DNA from: G963556115 sp963667375
Lineage (GTDB): Bacteria > Planctomycetota > SZUA-567
Assembly: GCA_963667375.1 (NCBI GenBank)
Contig: OY763323.1
Span: 434,001 to 498,000 of the forward strand
DNA length: 64,000 nt
Direction: 5' to 3'
Shown: piece by piece, positions 26,220-36,748 of the stretch
How the letters are laid out: the number at the start of each line of letters is the position of its first letter
How positions within the stretch are numbered: the stretch's first letter is position 1
Made by a program: the position numbers and the translations under genes
The notes under the pieces: model-generated
What the model was told of the DNA's origin: nothing
Seen by the model: only the letters and a program-made list of their open reading frames with translations
Database searches by the model: none

Positions 26220-27570
26220 TATCACCCTCACTTCCCGGTAGAATCATTTCAACCGTGGTTCCCACTTGCCGTCTGGAAGCGATCCCGATAACACCGCCAT
26301 GCAGCTCAACTATCTTCTTGACTAGATACAGCCCTACCCCCGCTCCGGGTTTCTGCTTGTTCAGGCCACTGCGGTAATACTTCTCGAATACAGTATCAAT
26401 CTCCGCAGTATCAATTCCGCAACCTCTATCTGTTATCCGTATAATACACTTTTCTCCCTCCAATGTCATACACACATTAACCCGGGAAGGCGGTGAATAC
26501 TTACAGGCGTTATCAAGAATATTGATAAAAGCTGTCGTCAGCAATTCACTATCCGCATTCAGCATTATATCCGGGCAATCAGCATCATCAATAAAAACTG
26601 TATGCTCAGTGTAGGTACTCCGCACAAAATCCACGGCCAGTTCCACAATTGGAAAGAGCTCAATCCTCTTGGTGTATGGCATCAGACCCGCTGCATTTAT
26701 GCGTTTTTCATGGAGTGATGACTCATAAATACTCAGCAGCCTCCTGCTCGCCTCGCGTATCGTCTTGACAGTATGACTGGCACACTCTGAGCTGTTGATA
26801 CTCTCCAGAGTCTCCAATGAATCCACACAGCTTGAAATAACTGACAGCGGTGTGCGATATTCATGAGATATCATATCGATGAAGTTCAGATTCTGCTTTA
26901 TCGCCTCCCGCTCCGCCGCCAGAGCACTTTTCAGTTCATGCTCCCGCTTCCTAAGTTCAGCCGTCTGCTTTTTTCCCTCCAGAACTGCCCTGAACTGCAC
27001 TCTCATAAGCGTATCAATCTTATACGATATTGCGACTTCAGAGACGAAGATCACTACCATATAAAAAACCGTGTCAACTCTCAGGGAAATATTCAGATAA
27101 ACGCTGCAGATCATTATCCCGCAGACAAATACCACTCCAAGTATAAATTTATGAACCACCGAAGTATAAGGAATAATCATAAACACATAGACCGCAAACA
27201 TCTGAGCCGTAGGATTAAAATGCTGATTAATATTCTTCACCCAAAAATAAGTATCGACCACCGCAGTAACTGTAATAACCAGCATGCAGTAGAAGAGCAG
27301 CCGCTGCGCCGGTAACGGTTTAAACCTGAAAAACAGTAATACCACACCCGCTGCAAACAGTAGCTCAACACCTCGCAAAGAAAGTGTGATCAGAAAATCC
27401 GCTGTACTGCTAGCAGCTTTATAATCTCTCACGGTAAAATAGAGCAGAAAAAGCGAGACCACCGTCGCCACCCAGACAATAAATTTCCTCCTTCTCTCAA
27501 ATATCCACTTCAGATACTCCTCCTCAACCTCGGAAGAAAATCTATACTGTTTCAAAAATGATTCAAACAT
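26209..27570 (-). CDS. Membrane sensor histidine kinase
   Basis: 453 residues. Residues 30-185 hold six or so membrane helices with short loops and no large periplasmic domain, so it probably senses a signal within or near the membrane. A coiled-coil linker (190-228) leads to the HisKA domain with phospho-His236 in MISHEYRTPLS. The ATPase domain shows the N box (NILDNACKYS), G1 (DRGCGID) and G2 (GAGVGLYLV). The stop overlaps the response regulator start by 11 bases. The cognate regulator is the adjacent OmpR-type protein. Confidence 0.92.
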   Translation of the reverse strand: MFESFLKQYRFSSEVEEEYLKWIFERRRKFIVWVATVVSLFLLYFTVRDYKAASSTADFLITLSLRGVELLFAAGVVLLFFRFKPLPAQRLLFYCMLVITVTAVVDTYFWVKNINQHFNPTAQMFAVYVFMIIPYTSVVHKFILGVVFVCGIMICSVYLNISLRVDTVFYMVVIFVSEVAISYKIDTLMRVQFRAVLEGKKQTAELRKREHELKSALAAEREAIKQNLNFIDMISHEYRTPLSVISSCVDSLETLESINSSECASHTVKTIREASRRLLSIYESSLHEKRINAAGLMPYTKRIELFPIVELAVDFVRSTYTEHTVFIDDADCPDIMLNADSELLTTAFINILDNACKYSPPSRVNVCMTLEGEKCIIRITDRGCGIDTAEIDTVFEKYYRSGLNKQKPGAGVGLYLVKKIVELHGGVIGIASRRQVGTTVEMILPGSEGDNEE

Positions 27571-28031
27571 AAGGTTTACTCAATATATTCTAGGATTATC
27601 CGCTAATTATACTCTATTGTATAAAAATCACCCCGACATTAAACCATTTTTAAAGCCTCTTTACTTATTTTTTTCTACAAACTCCCATTTTAACGGTTAT
27701 TACATAATCATGCAAAAACTCTATTACCAGCTATAGATATTAACATCACACCTACATCTCCGCGGTGCGGTCAGCAGCAACTCCTGCCGCAGGCTCCACC
27801 CCTGCTTATATCGCCATTGTTCAAAATTATTCTAACACAAAGACTCAGCCGGCAGTTTGCCACCAGCTGAGTCCTCACTTTTCTTATCAATTATTAGCAT
27901 ACCCGGAAATTATTACCATCAAGCCCATTAACTCTATTCCCGGACTCTCTCTAATCAGAACCGCCGCCGTTCAAAGGTCCAGCGAAAAAAAATCCAAACT
28001 TATACAGCCCGGTAATAATCACAAGGCCCTC
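27571..28031. other. Intergenic region with a hairpin at 27842-27873
   Basis: 460 bases holding the kinase promoter and the downstream end of the flavoprotein gene. A stem GACTCAGC/GCTGAGTC (27842-27849 with 27866-27873) may end the flavoprotein mRNA, though its T-run is weak. No gene seen. Confidence 0.45.
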
Positions 28032-28610
28032 CTATATAACCCACTCTTCAGCCAGTTCTCGCGCCTGCTGCTGTACCTCTGCTGAAAGTGGCTTTATACT
28101 TTCAGGGCCGTTGCCGCATACCTGTATTAGACGAAAATCTCTAAAGCCCATAAACTTCAGCATCCACTCAAACCGCACCGCAATATCACCGAACCTGTCT
28201 TTATCCGGACTCCCCTGAGATAAGATCAGCAAGGCCTTTTTACCGGCAATCCGGCTCGGATTCTTCTGCTCAGGACTGAGATAATCCGGTTTAAAAAAAC
28301 CATAAGTCCGGTCAAAAGCCAGCTTCAACTGTCCCGAAATATTACAGCAATATACCGGACTTGCCAGCACGACTACATCAGCTGCTTCGTAATCAGCCAG
28401 TGCCGGAGTCAATTCATCCTGTAGTATACACCGCTCCTGCCCGTGCTTGCAGGCCATGCACCCCATGCATCCCTGAAATGAAAGTTTACTGCATGAGTAC
28501 ACCGCACCGGTATCGGCTCCACGCTCAGCAGCCACCTCCAAAAAGAACCGGGCGATATTCTCACTGTTGCCATCGGTACGCGGACTTCCCAGCCAGGTTA
28601 CAATCTTCAT
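28032..28610 (-). CDS. NADPH-dependent FMN reductase / iron-sulfur flavoprotein family
   Basis: 192 residues with a flavodoxin-like fold. The N-terminal phosphate loop GSPRTDGNSENIA binds FMN. The Cys-rich GCMGCMACKHGQERC near residue 48 is typical of the flavodoxin-like reductases with a possible 4Fe-4S site. The motif VVLASPVYCCNISGQLKLAFDRT lies near 80-105. It is soluble and would pass electrons from NAD(P)H to an unknown partner. It is divergent from an AraC regulator, which often controls such a gene. Confidence 0.87.
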   Translation of the reverse strand: MKIVTWLGSPRTDGNSENIARFFLEVAAERGADTGAVYSCSKLSFQGCMGCMACKHGQERCILQDELTPALADYEAADVVVLASPVYCCNISGQLKLAFDRTYGFFKPDYLSPEQKNPSRIAGKKALLILSQGSPDKDRFGDIAVRFEWMLKFMGFRDFRLIQVCGNGPESIKPLSAEVQQQARELAEEWVI

Positions 28611-28806
28611 ACTTTCTCCTATTCATAAAATAAACACGCTGTTTTTATACTAAGCAGCTTCATGGAAAACAGTATATCCAGAATAAGTAATTTGCTGTAG
28701 CCTGATTCACTCCATTTCATGCCTGATTCTCTACAAAATACCGGATATTTCTTGTACAACATCCATACAATATTGTAAAATAATAGCAATATACAGGAGA
28801 CCGGTA

Positions 28807-29724
28807 ATGTCAGAGAACAAGCAGTCAGCTGCATTCAGCAAGAATAGACTTGAACATCTTATGCGTAAACTTGCCAAGAAAATTATCACAACAACAGCTT
28901 CATCTGCTGCTGACTGCACCGCAGTTAAAGGTATTGACACATTGCAGCTCATACATATTACCGACTATGAAGAACGCCGCTTTTCAGTGATTGAGCCCTC
29001 TATATGTCTGACGGTTGAAGGAAAGAAGATTGTAACTCTCGGGAGTGAACAATACGTTTATGACAATTCTAATTTTTTAATCTCATCCTTGGATCTGCCC
29101 ATTACCACTCAGGTGCTGGAAGCCCCGTATAACGGATTGCTATTCAAAATTGATCTTCAGCTCGCCTCGGAACTAATGGCTGAAATAGACTTCACGCTCT
29201 TTGCTTCAAAGCCAGCCGGGCGCGGCATGGGAGTCAGTAAAATGACACCGGAACTTATCGAAGCATTCAACCGGCTCCTCTCACTTGCGGATAATCCTCG
29301 TGACATCCCGATTCTCTCCCCACTCATACAGAAGGAGATACTTTACCGGCTGCTTACAGGAGAACAGGGGTATCAGCTCTGGCAACTTACAGGCAAACAG
29401 AGTCGTCAGATTGCCTGCGCCATTGACTGGATAAGGGATAATTATATTATACCCTTGCCGATTAAAGATCTGGCCGCACGCTCCTCGATGAGTGTATCAA
29501 ATTTTTATAAGCATTTCCGCAACTGCACCGCCATGAGCCCGCTGCAATTCCAGAAGAAACTCCGGCTGCTGGAAGCAAGGTGGCTGCTGCTCTCAGAGAA
29601 TTTTGATGTTGCCACCTCAGCTTACCGTGTAGGATATGAAAGCCCGTCACAATTCAGCCGTGAATACAAACAATTCTTCGGTTCCGCCCCCAGAGATGAT
29701 ATCAGACAGCTTGAAATTCCTTAA
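28807..29724 (+). CDS. AraC-family regulator with AraC_N cupin domain
   Basis: 305 residues. The N-terminal domain (about 40-190) is the AraC-type cupin-like effector domain (IEPSICLTVEGKKIVTLG, LDLPITTQV). Two HTH motifs make up the C-terminal ~100 residues (IKDLAARSSMSVSNFYKHFRN and ATSAYRVGYESPSQFSREYKQFFG). AGGAG is well placed before the ATG. It is divergent from the flavoprotein gene across a 196-base gap and lies beside other redox genes; regulators of this kind commonly activate neighbouring oxidoreductases. Confidence 0.9.
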   Translation: MSENKQSAAFSKNRLEHLMRKLAKKIITTTASSAADCTAVKGIDTLQLIHITDYEERRFSVIEPSICLTVEGKKIVTLGSEQYVYDNSNFLISSLDLPITTQVLEAPYNGLLFKIDLQLASELMAEIDFTLFASKPAGRGMGVSKMTPELIEAFNRLLSLADNPRDIPILSPLIQKEILYRLLTGEQGYQLWQLTGKQSRQIACAIDWIRDNYIIPLPIKDLAARSSMSVSNFYKHFRNCTAMSPLQFQKKLRLLEARWLLLSENFDVATSAYRVGYESPSQFSREYKQFFGSAPRDDIRQLEIP

Positions 29725-29943
29725 ATTATATTCTTGAAACGATAAGAAAGGTAAAGCTGCAAAGCTGCCACTAATAATTATAACTTATTTAACATAATAG
29801 AAATTACCTTATCCCGCGACAATAGATATAAATAAAATTTACCGTAACATTTTCACATCATCAGTATCACCTTAAAATTTCCTCGGACTCAACCTTCAAC
29901 ACATAAAAGTTCATGAAAACCCAGACACCAGCTATGGACATAT
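29725..29943. other. Intergenic region after the AraC gene
   Basis: About 220 AT-rich bases between two convergent genes. Nothing seen apart from the terminator that follows. Confidence 0.4.
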
Positions 29944-29983
29944 TTTAAAAAAAGCAACCAGCAAAATTTCCGCTGGTTGCTTT
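29944..29983 (-). terminator. Terminator of the Gfo/Idh/MocA gene
   Basis: A 12-bp perfect stem (AAAGCAACCAGC/GCTGGTTGCTTT, 9-base loop) followed on the minus strand by a run of T. Confidence 0.9.
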
Positions 29984-30059
29984 GAGTTATAATACATTTA
30001 CAGATACAACCAGCATACGCCAACCGCCATACACTAGCGCAACCTGTAATCAGTATCCT

Positions 30060-31139
30060 TTATTTTGCAGACTTGATTATATCATCCAGCAACTTATGCA
30101 GTCGCACGGCATCCGCAAAACTCGGAGCAGTTCTGGTATTATTATTGATATCATCAGCAATAAGCTTGTAGATTCCAGCGACATTTCGCGGAATCACCTG
30201 CTCAGGCAGTCCTGCCAGAAGTTCTGAGTCAATACTTAAAGGCTTGAGTTCGGCATCCCCGGACCTGGCTCCGAATAATGTCAATTCCGCCATCTGACCG
30301 TGTCCGATATTGCCCTTAACCTGAATCTCACCTTCCGTACCGATAATCTCCCATAAAAAGTTTGTACCGCGGGATAAGCCACCACGATAATGTGCCGAAA
30401 ATGCAGCGCCGCTCTTGAGCTGACCATGAACCATAATCTGGTCGGCGGCAGTATTTGGCACGGTCTGCTCGGTATCTGTAAGATATATCGTATTACGCCT
30501 TGTGATCAAGCGCCCCCCGACCTTATCAAACTCACCCAATACCTCCTGCAATCCTGCCAGAGTATGGGCGAAAGGAATAGTCAGCATGGTAGCACCTTTC
30601 TTCTTATCCGAAAGATATGCCAGCTCGGCGACAGTTTCAGCGCCCCAGTTTCCACCATCACCGATGAGCGTGGTGGCAAGCACCTCTCCCACATAACCCT
30701 CTGCAACTAATTTTCGCAAAAACTTAACCTCAGGTGAGACCCGCATCTGTGTCCCTACGGTAGCGACTACACCCTTTTCCGCTGCCAGTCTGGCCAGCTT
30801 TTCCGCTTCTGCCAGCCCGTTTCCCAACGGCCATTCACAATGAACGTTTTTACCGGCTTCAAGTGCGGCCGTTACTAATTCATAATGATAGGGCACCTTT
30901 ACCGTAACTACAACCAGATCAATTTCCGGAGCTGCTACCAGATCCTGCGGAGTATCAAAAGCAAATTTCAGCCCCAGTGCTTGCGCTGTACGTTTTGAAC
31001 TTTCAGGAGACGAATTCGCTACTCCGATAATTTCAAACCGGTCAGCAAGAGATTTAAGTGCCGGTATGTGAGCCATTGAAGCCCAATGACTATCAGGGTT
31101 GAGCCCTATAAACCCTATTCTTATTGGTTTATTATTCAT
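30060..31139 (-). CDS. Gfo/Idh/MocA-family NAD(P)-dependent oxidoreductase
   Basis: 359 residues. A Rossmann fold at the N-terminus (IGFIGLNPDSHWASMAHIPAL) binds NAD(P). The catalytic-region motif is HCEWPLG, where EKP is usual; the W-for-K form is known in Gal80-like members, so activity on a sugar is not certain. The C-terminal domain is the usual alpha/beta sheet. AAAGGA precedes the ATG. A terminator follows, so it is a single-gene unit. Substrate unknown. Confidence 0.88.
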   Translation of the reverse strand: MNNKPIRIGFIGLNPDSHWASMAHIPALKSLADRFEIIGVANSSPESSKRTAQALGLKFAFDTPQDLVAAPEIDLVVVTVKVPYHYELVTAALEAGKNVHCEWPLGNGLAEAEKLARLAAEKGVVATVGTQMRVSPEVKFLRKLVAEGYVGEVLATTLIGDGGNWGAETVAELAYLSDKKKGATMLTIPFAHTLAGLQEVLGEFDKVGGRLITRRNTIYLTDTEQTVPNTAADQIMVHGQLKSGAAFSAHYRGGLSRGTNFLWEIIGTEGEIQVKGNIGHGQMAELTLFGARSGDAELKPLSIDSELLAGLPEQVIPRNVAGIYKLIADDINNNTRTAPSFADAVRLHKLLDDIIKSAK

Positions 31140-31273
31140 AATAAATCCTTTCGTAACTGTGAGGGAAAATAAATAACTTCCCGCGCAGCATCTGCTAAAA
31201 AAATAATAACCTCATATACAAGTTATACAATTACCATCTTAACAGTGTAACCGCTGAATCAATTTGTAAGATA

Positions 31274-32869
31274 TTATTCCGAATCACGAACAGAACGGAA
31301 ATATTTATCGAGAAATTCAAGCTGTCCCAGATTTGGCTGTGGTATCATATAAACACGGCCACTTCTAATACCCAGAACCGGACCGGCACTGTTCTTGAAC
31401 TGTTCCCACTCCGGCAGACCAGGTTTATTGGGATTTCCTGTTTTAGCAAAATTAATCCAGTATTTCATCATAAGCGCAGAGAGCTTTTTATCTGCATCAG
31501 TATACTTATAATTAAAATTATGCACCATATTCCCAAATACATAATTAATCTCATCAGTATGGATAGCACTTCTCAGCGGAGTCCCCTGCTGCATTGGCGG
31601 CTGCTGCTGATCAAAGTAATAGACAAATACATTTGACTTGCCAGTCTTACGCTGCAACTTGGCCCAAGACCATGAAGGCCACGCAAAAACGGTATCCCGA
31701 AAGATATTGCGCACAGACTGCAGCGCCACAGCATCATCTGTCCCCGGATACACCTTCTGCGCCTGCTCCGCCATACTTCCAAATGACTGCTTCAGAAGCC
31801 CTGTGAGATGTTCAGAGTTTGCACTTGGAACAAACATCGCCCCTTCATTGGAGTTCGTACCGATTATCACATCAACGTCATTATACTTGCCTTGAGCATA
31901 CAGCTTATACTGGTCATCAGTAATAACATAACCATCACATATCGGCCAGAATCCACCCATGGTAACAGCTTCGGTATCTTTCAGAAACTTCTCAGCCGGC
32001 ATATCACGAAGCTCAGCAACAGACTTAGCCCCCATACGCTGAGCAAAAGCAAGCCCCTGCGCCTGCGCCCCGTCTAATCGCTGAATATACACATTACCGC
32101 CCTTAACCTTCTTTACCGGCCCAAAGTTTCCTCCACTCTGACTTATAGCATGCTGAAAGAGTCCCTTTGCCAAAGGGGATGCGCAAAGCATACTCACAGA
32201 TATCCCTCCGGCTGACTCGCCAAAAATTGTAACATTTGCAGAATCACCGCCAAAAGCCGCTATATTATGCTTTACCCATTTGAGAGCTGCGATCTGATCC
32301 AGCAATCCATAATTACCTGAAATCCCCGCTTGATTCTCTGCGCTCAGCTCAGGGTGCGCCAGAAAGCCAAAAGCTCCTAGGCGGTAGGCAATACTCACCA
32401 CGACCACCCCGTTTTTTGCCAACTCCAGCCCCTCATAGTTTGACACGGAGGAAGCACCGAGCGCAAATCCGCCACCATGTATCCAGACCATAACCGGCAG
32501 TTTCGCAGCAGCGGACTTTTCCGGGGTCCAGATATTCAGATACAGGCAGTCTTCAGACATTTCCTTGATATTATCATTATTCATACTGGCGGTGTTGGGA
32601 TATATCTGCTGCGGGCAGGCCGGTGCGAATTCATTGGCCTGTAACACGCCACTCCACGGCACCACCGGCTGCGGAGCTTTCCAGCGTAATTTTCCGATTG
32701 GCGGTGCGGCAAACGGTATTCCTTTATAGGCCGTCACACCAGACGCCGCCACACCTTCAACCAAGCCTCCTTCAACCTTGACCGTATCTGCCGCATATAC
32801 TGGCAACATCAAGTTCAATAATAATAATACAACCAAAACAGACATTGATTTTTCATACCATAATTTCAT
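31274..32869 (-). CDS. Secreted type B carboxylesterase
   Basis: 531 residues of the alpha/beta hydrolase para-nitrobenzyl esterase group, which cleaves carboxylic esters. A Sec signal peptide (LLLLNLMLPVYAA) places it in the periplasm. The nucleophile is in TIFGESAGG, the oxyanion hole is VWIHGGGF, and the His is in the C-terminal AIHTDEINYVFG. The EDCLYLNIW motif is classic. AAAGGAGC stands before the ATG. It is 39 bases after the aldo/keto reductase gene on the same strand, so the two form an operon. Confidence 0.92.
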   Translation of the reverse strand: MKLWYEKSMSVLVVLLLLNLMLPVYAADTVKVEGGLVEGVAASGVTAYKGIPFAAPPIGKLRWKAPQPVVPWSGVLQANEFAPACPQQIYPNTASMNNDNIKEMSEDCLYLNIWTPEKSAAAKLPVMVWIHGGGFALGASSVSNYEGLELAKNGVVVVSIAYRLGAFGFLAHPELSAENQAGISGNYGLLDQIAALKWVKHNIAAFGGDSANVTIFGESAGGISVSMLCASPLAKGLFQHAISQSGGNFGPVKKVKGGNVYIQRLDGAQAQGLAFAQRMGAKSVAELRDMPAEKFLKDTEAVTMGGFWPICDGYVITDDQYKLYAQGKYNDVDVIIGTNSNEGAMFVPSANSEHLTGLLKQSFGSMAEQAQKVYPGTDDAVALQSVRNIFRDTVFAWPSWSWAKLQRKTGKSNVFVYYFDQQQPPMQQGTPLRSAIHTDEINYVFGNMVHNFNYKYTDADKKLSALMMKYWINFAKTGNPNKPGLPEWEQFKNSAGPVLGIRSGRVYMIPQPNLGQLEFLDKYFRSVRDSE

Positions 32870-32907
32870 AACCTGCTCCTTTATTTATATTAATTTAACA
32901 CCGTGTA

Positions 32908-34131
32908 TCATTTACCGAAAATTTCTACCGCCTGCTGCATCTTCTCTATAATAGCCACCTCAAATGGACACCGTTTTTCACACGCCCCGCAACCAACACA
33001 ATCTGAAGCATGATTCTGCAGCAGCAGATAATGCTCTCTCACCGTCTCCGGCACCCCATCCTTACCGGCAAGAGCCAGATTGAGATACTTATTAACACTG
33101 GCGATATCAATCTCAACCGGACAAGGAGCACAATGTCCGCAATATATACAGTGCCCTAACCAGTTACGTTTATCCAGTCTCGACAGAATATTGGAATAAT
33201 CTTTTTCCTGCTCGGATGCGGTACACCAGCGTACAGCCTGACTGATCTCTGAAATACTGCCGCAGCCAATCATAACCGAAGCCACCGCCGGTCTATTCAG
33301 AACATAATCCAAACACTGCACTGGAGTAAAGGCCTGACCGAACGGAGAAACCCTGGCATTCAGCAGATCACCACCGGCATAAGCTTTCATGACATCAATA
33401 CCAATACCATGCTGCGCACAGTAAGTATAGAGTTTTTCGCGGCGTTCATTATAAACTATGCCGTTGCTTCCGGGTTGCATATCATAAGCCAGATTAACTG
33501 AAAACATCAGCACATCGATATCACCCGTCTGCACCGCTTTGAGAGCAACTGCCGGATTATGACTGCTCATTCCGACACAGCGGATTTTACCCTCCTGCTT
33601 CAGCTGCTTCATATATTTTATAAAGTCACCAGTCATAATCCGCTTTAAATCATCAGTAGTATCAACATAATGTATCATCCCGATATCAATACAGTCAACC
33701 TGCAGAATACGGAACAGCCTTTCAAATGCCTCCCTCACTGCCAGCATATCCCTTGAGCGCAGATATTGTCCATTCTTCCAGACACTTCCGGCATGCCCCT
33801 GTATAACAAACCTGCTGTCACAAGCGGCCATTGCCTGAGACAACTTTTCCAGCAGTTGCGGATCAGACAGACAGATATCAACAAAGTTTATACCATTCTC
33901 AGCAGCGAACTTAAATTGCTGCCCAATATGAGCTGCCGGCTTATTAACAAAGCTCTCAATTCCAAGCGCCACCGTACTTACCCTGATATCGCTGCGTCCT
34001 AAATTTCGATAGATCATTTTACTGTTATTATTACGCTCCATATTTTCAGCATGAATCTCTGCTTTTACTCTGGGACACATACTCAAAGCAATTACCGAAG
34101 TTGCAAATTTCAAGAAATCTCTTCTATTCAT
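32908..34131 (-). CDS. Tat-exported aldo/keto reductase with C-terminal 4Fe-4S ferredoxin domain
   Basis: About 407 residues. The N-terminus MNRRDFLKFATSVIALSM is a twin-arginine signal. An aldo/keto-reductase barrel follows (about 40-310; YRNLGRSDIRVSTVALG, FVDICLSD). The C-terminus carries two cluster motifs, CIYCGHCAPCPVEI and CVGCGACEKRCPFE. The catalytic Tyr/Lys of NADPH-dependent members are not clear, so electrons may come through the clusters. The ATG at 34131 has AAGGAAG upstream; the frame opens at 34152. It forms an operon with the esterase and the cyclophilin-like gene. Confidence 0.87.
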   Translation of the reverse strand: MNRRDFLKFATSVIALSMCPRVKAEIHAENMERNNNSKMIYRNLGRSDIRVSTVALGIESFVNKPAAHIGQQFKFAAENGINFVDICLSDPQLLEKLSQAMAACDSRFVIQGHAGSVWKNGQYLRSRDMLAVREAFERLFRILQVDCIDIGMIHYVDTTDDLKRIMTGDFIKYMKQLKQEGKIRCVGMSSHNPAVALKAVQTGDIDVLMFSVNLAYDMQPGSNGIVYNERREKLYTYCAQHGIGIDVMKAYAGGDLLNARVSPFGQAFTPVQCLDYVLNRPAVASVMIGCGSISEISQAVRWCTASEQEKDYSNILSRLDKRNWLGHCIYCGHCAPCPVEIDIASVNKYLNLALAGKDGVPETVREHYLLLQNHASDCVGCGACEKRCPFEVAIIEKMQQAVEIFGK

Positions 34132-34179
34132 TTGATCTTCCTTACTAAACACTGCCCAACTGCTCCCAAACCATAACCT

Positions 34180-34698
34180 CTAATCTGCAAGCTCAATTAA
34201 AACATCATAATTACCCTGCAGTTTACTGATTTTCGAAAGCTCGCACGTGATCACCCCGATATTAACCAGATTACCGTATTTCTCGGAATTTTCCTGATCC
34301 GCAAATAAAACCGTAAAATAATTAGCATCTCTTGAAAATACAATATCACCATTAAGCCAGCCGTAACGCACATTCGTCTCAGCGTATTCAAGAGCATCAG
34401 ACATTACTCCGCAAAAATCATGAGAATAACGACTCATACTAACAGTATACGGCAGCATTGCTATTAGAGAACGCGCCGCCTTTGAATTATTGAGTATTCC
34501 GGGAATAACCGTATCCCCGAAATGCATTATAATTCTGACACCACCGGTTACTACCCTGCTTGGCATATCAGGATCACCAGTCTGCACTTCCACCCCGTCC
34601 GAGGCGACAACTTTTTCATCAGCTATGCCCGTACTGCATACCGTGTATACCGAGATAAAGATAACACTCAGAACCAATTTTAAAATTTTTTTTGACAT
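34180..34698 (-). CDS. Secreted cyclophilin-like domain protein
   Basis: 172 residues. The N-terminal signal segment (ILKLVLSVIFISVYTVCSTGIA; a lipobox at TVCS is possible) leads to a cyclophilin-like beta-barrel domain (IIMHFGDTVIPGILNNSKAARSLIAMLP...GDIVFSRDANYFTVLFAD). Members are often encoded beside flavodoxins, aldo/keto reductases and AraC regulators, as here. No prolyl isomerase activity is established for this group. It is the first gene of the operon with the reductase and the esterase. Confidence 0.82.
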   Translation of the reverse strand: MSKKILKLVLSVIFISVYTVCSTGIADEKVVASDGVEVQTGDPDMPSRVVTGGVRIIMHFGDTVIPGILNNSKAARSLIAMLPYTVSMSRYSHDFCGVMSDALEYAETNVRYGWLNGDIVFSRDANYFTVLFADQENSEKYGNLVNIGVITCELSKISKLQGNYDVLIELAD

Positions 34699-35727
34699 TT
34701 ACTATCCTTCAACAATAAATACCTGTTATATAAACTCATACCATTTCTATATAATAGCCCCTCATTAATTTACCCTGACACTTCGAAAGTCGTTACAATA
34801 TACTAACAGATATTCTTATATAAATAATATTACAACTATACCATATCAGTGATCTGAGTTGAATACCTATTAATAGCAACATTTTGCCTATTCCTACTTA
34901 TTTCACAACAATAGAACGATAATTTTAGCATTTCAATACCAAATTCTAACAAACCAAACACAAGGATAGATCATAGTAACATTATACAAAAAATTCACCT
35001 GATCTTTCCAGAAGCAAACCTCAAACCCTGAATTATTATTTAGTGATACCAACATAGCATAATCCCTTATAAGTCACAACCAAAGTTTTTCATGAAACTA
35101 TAAACAGGCATAATTGTTTACTAAGTATAAAATACCTGTTGAAATATCACGCTAAAATACCAAAACAAAATATTTCAGCCCATAAGCGAAATTGCTTGCT
35201 TTTACAACCGTGGCAATATAACTAAAAGCAGATTCACAACTCTAAATATGCAAATATTTATAAGAATATATGGTGTGACATTATTCATGAGGGAGATTGA
35301 CAGTCTTGCGTAGAATAAAAGATCCAGAACTCTGACAGTACCAGCTGCATCAAAGCTGTGCTGACACTCGAAAAGCCGGAAGAAAGCCAAACTCTGAGCT
35401 AATTATCTGCTGCCGATATCAGCGAATGATTCAAGCTCTACTGCAGTTCTAATATTAAGAACAACTGCTAAATCATATTACCGTTAATTCTGCTGACACT
35501 CAAAAAAACTTTAAAACTTCAACACTACACCATTCAACAAATCGCAGCTTATAATAATAATTGACTGGCGGATAACACTAATTGCTGACACTGGATTTGC
35601 ATAAATTATAATTTCTGGTGCATATCCCAGAAACTTCCATATGACATTTTTAAAAATATACTCTGCTGAAATATTTATAACTAAGCCACAGCTGAAATTT
35701 TATATTGCAGCTTAAAATAATATGTAA
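34699..35727. other. 1-kb region without a supported gene
   Basis: Very AT-rich. The only pattern seen is GCTGACACT, which occurs at about 35360, 35490 and 35583. The frames present are short and lack ribosome sites. It may be a decayed gene or a long regulatory spacer. Confidence 0.45.
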
Positions 35728-36312
35728 TTATACTGCAAAGATATCCTGAGCAGGATCGGAATTCCAGATATATTCGATATGTCGGGCTATCTCGGTAGCA
35801 TAACGCTCGCTCAAAGTATCACGAATAAAACCAAGCGCCATATCCATACCGGCAGAAACCCCGGAGGAAGTATAATACTTACCATCTGTGACCCAGCGCG
35901 CACAATGTTCCCACTCTACCACAGCAGTAATAGAAGTTACCCAGTCAAAAGCCATCTTATTTGAGGTAGCCCGCCGTCCGTTCAGCAGACCGGTCTGAGC
36001 CAATAGCGCCGAACCGGTACACACAGTAAGACAGTATGAAGCCGCAGAAGCCGCATCCCGCAGCATAGCTATATACCCGGCATCAGAAATCAGTGAGCGC
36101 GTACCTATCCCACCGGGAACAAGCAGGATCCCTGAACGGTCCAGCTCCGCGATACTCTCAGTATTAATCTCAGTATGCTGCGCACTGGTTATTATACCGC
36201 CATACTGCGAACAGTAATGCAATTCACTGTCACGTACTTTATCAAGAATCTCAACAGGACCGAAAGCATCAAGAGTTTCAAATCCATCAAAGAGCAGAAT
36301 ATTCACCTTCAT
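35728..36312 (-). CDS. DJ-1/PfpI-family protein
   Basis: 194 residues of the class I glutamine amidotransferase-like superfamily. The nucleophile elbow is LTVCTGSALLAQTGLLNGRRATSNK, with Cys near 99. The second motif TDGKYYTSSGVSAGMDMALGFI is typical of the group near isocyanide hydratase and AraC-linked DJ-1 domains. Soluble. Roles in the family include hydratase, glyoxalase and stress functions; which one applies here cannot be told. Single gene. Confidence 0.87.
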   Translation of the reverse strand: MKVNILLFDGFETLDAFGPVEILDKVRDSELHYCSQYGGIITSAQHTEINTESIAELDRSGILLVPGGIGTRSLISDAGYIAMLRDAASAASYCLTVCTGSALLAQTGLLNGRRATSNKMAFDWVTSITAVVEWEHCARWVTDGKYYTSSGVSAGMDMALGFIRDTLSERYATEIARHIEYIWNSDPAQDIFAV

Positions 36313-36748
36313 TACACGCCCCCTTAATTAAATTTACATATTATATAATCATATACCTGTTTTTATATATAATCATATTACAGCTGTCAATATAATTTAT
36401 AGTATCAAAGCCGACACAATTGCGTCCATAATTTTCAACACTCTCCGAACAATTAATAAATTTAAATTCCTTACAAGCCGAACGGAGAAAAACCACCATA
36501 AATCAAATAAAAGACATCAAAACAATCCCAAGGCTAGAACGTTAACATTTCAACTCATTATTATTTACTTAACAATTTTAAATAGCAATCTTGTGTTCAA
36601 AACAATTAACACAAGTATTTTGATCAAATTAATTCTAAATAATTCAAAATAAAGTTTTGGCTAATATATTTGAAAGTATATAGTCTTTATTCCCGTTCTA
36701 TCTGTTCCAGTCATTTATTTGTATAATATCAAATAAAAATTTACCCGC
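36313..36748. other. AT-rich intergenic region upstream of the MATE gene
   Basis: About 435 bases, with no gene. It lies between divergent transcription units; the MATE promoter is at its right end. Confidence 0.4.
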
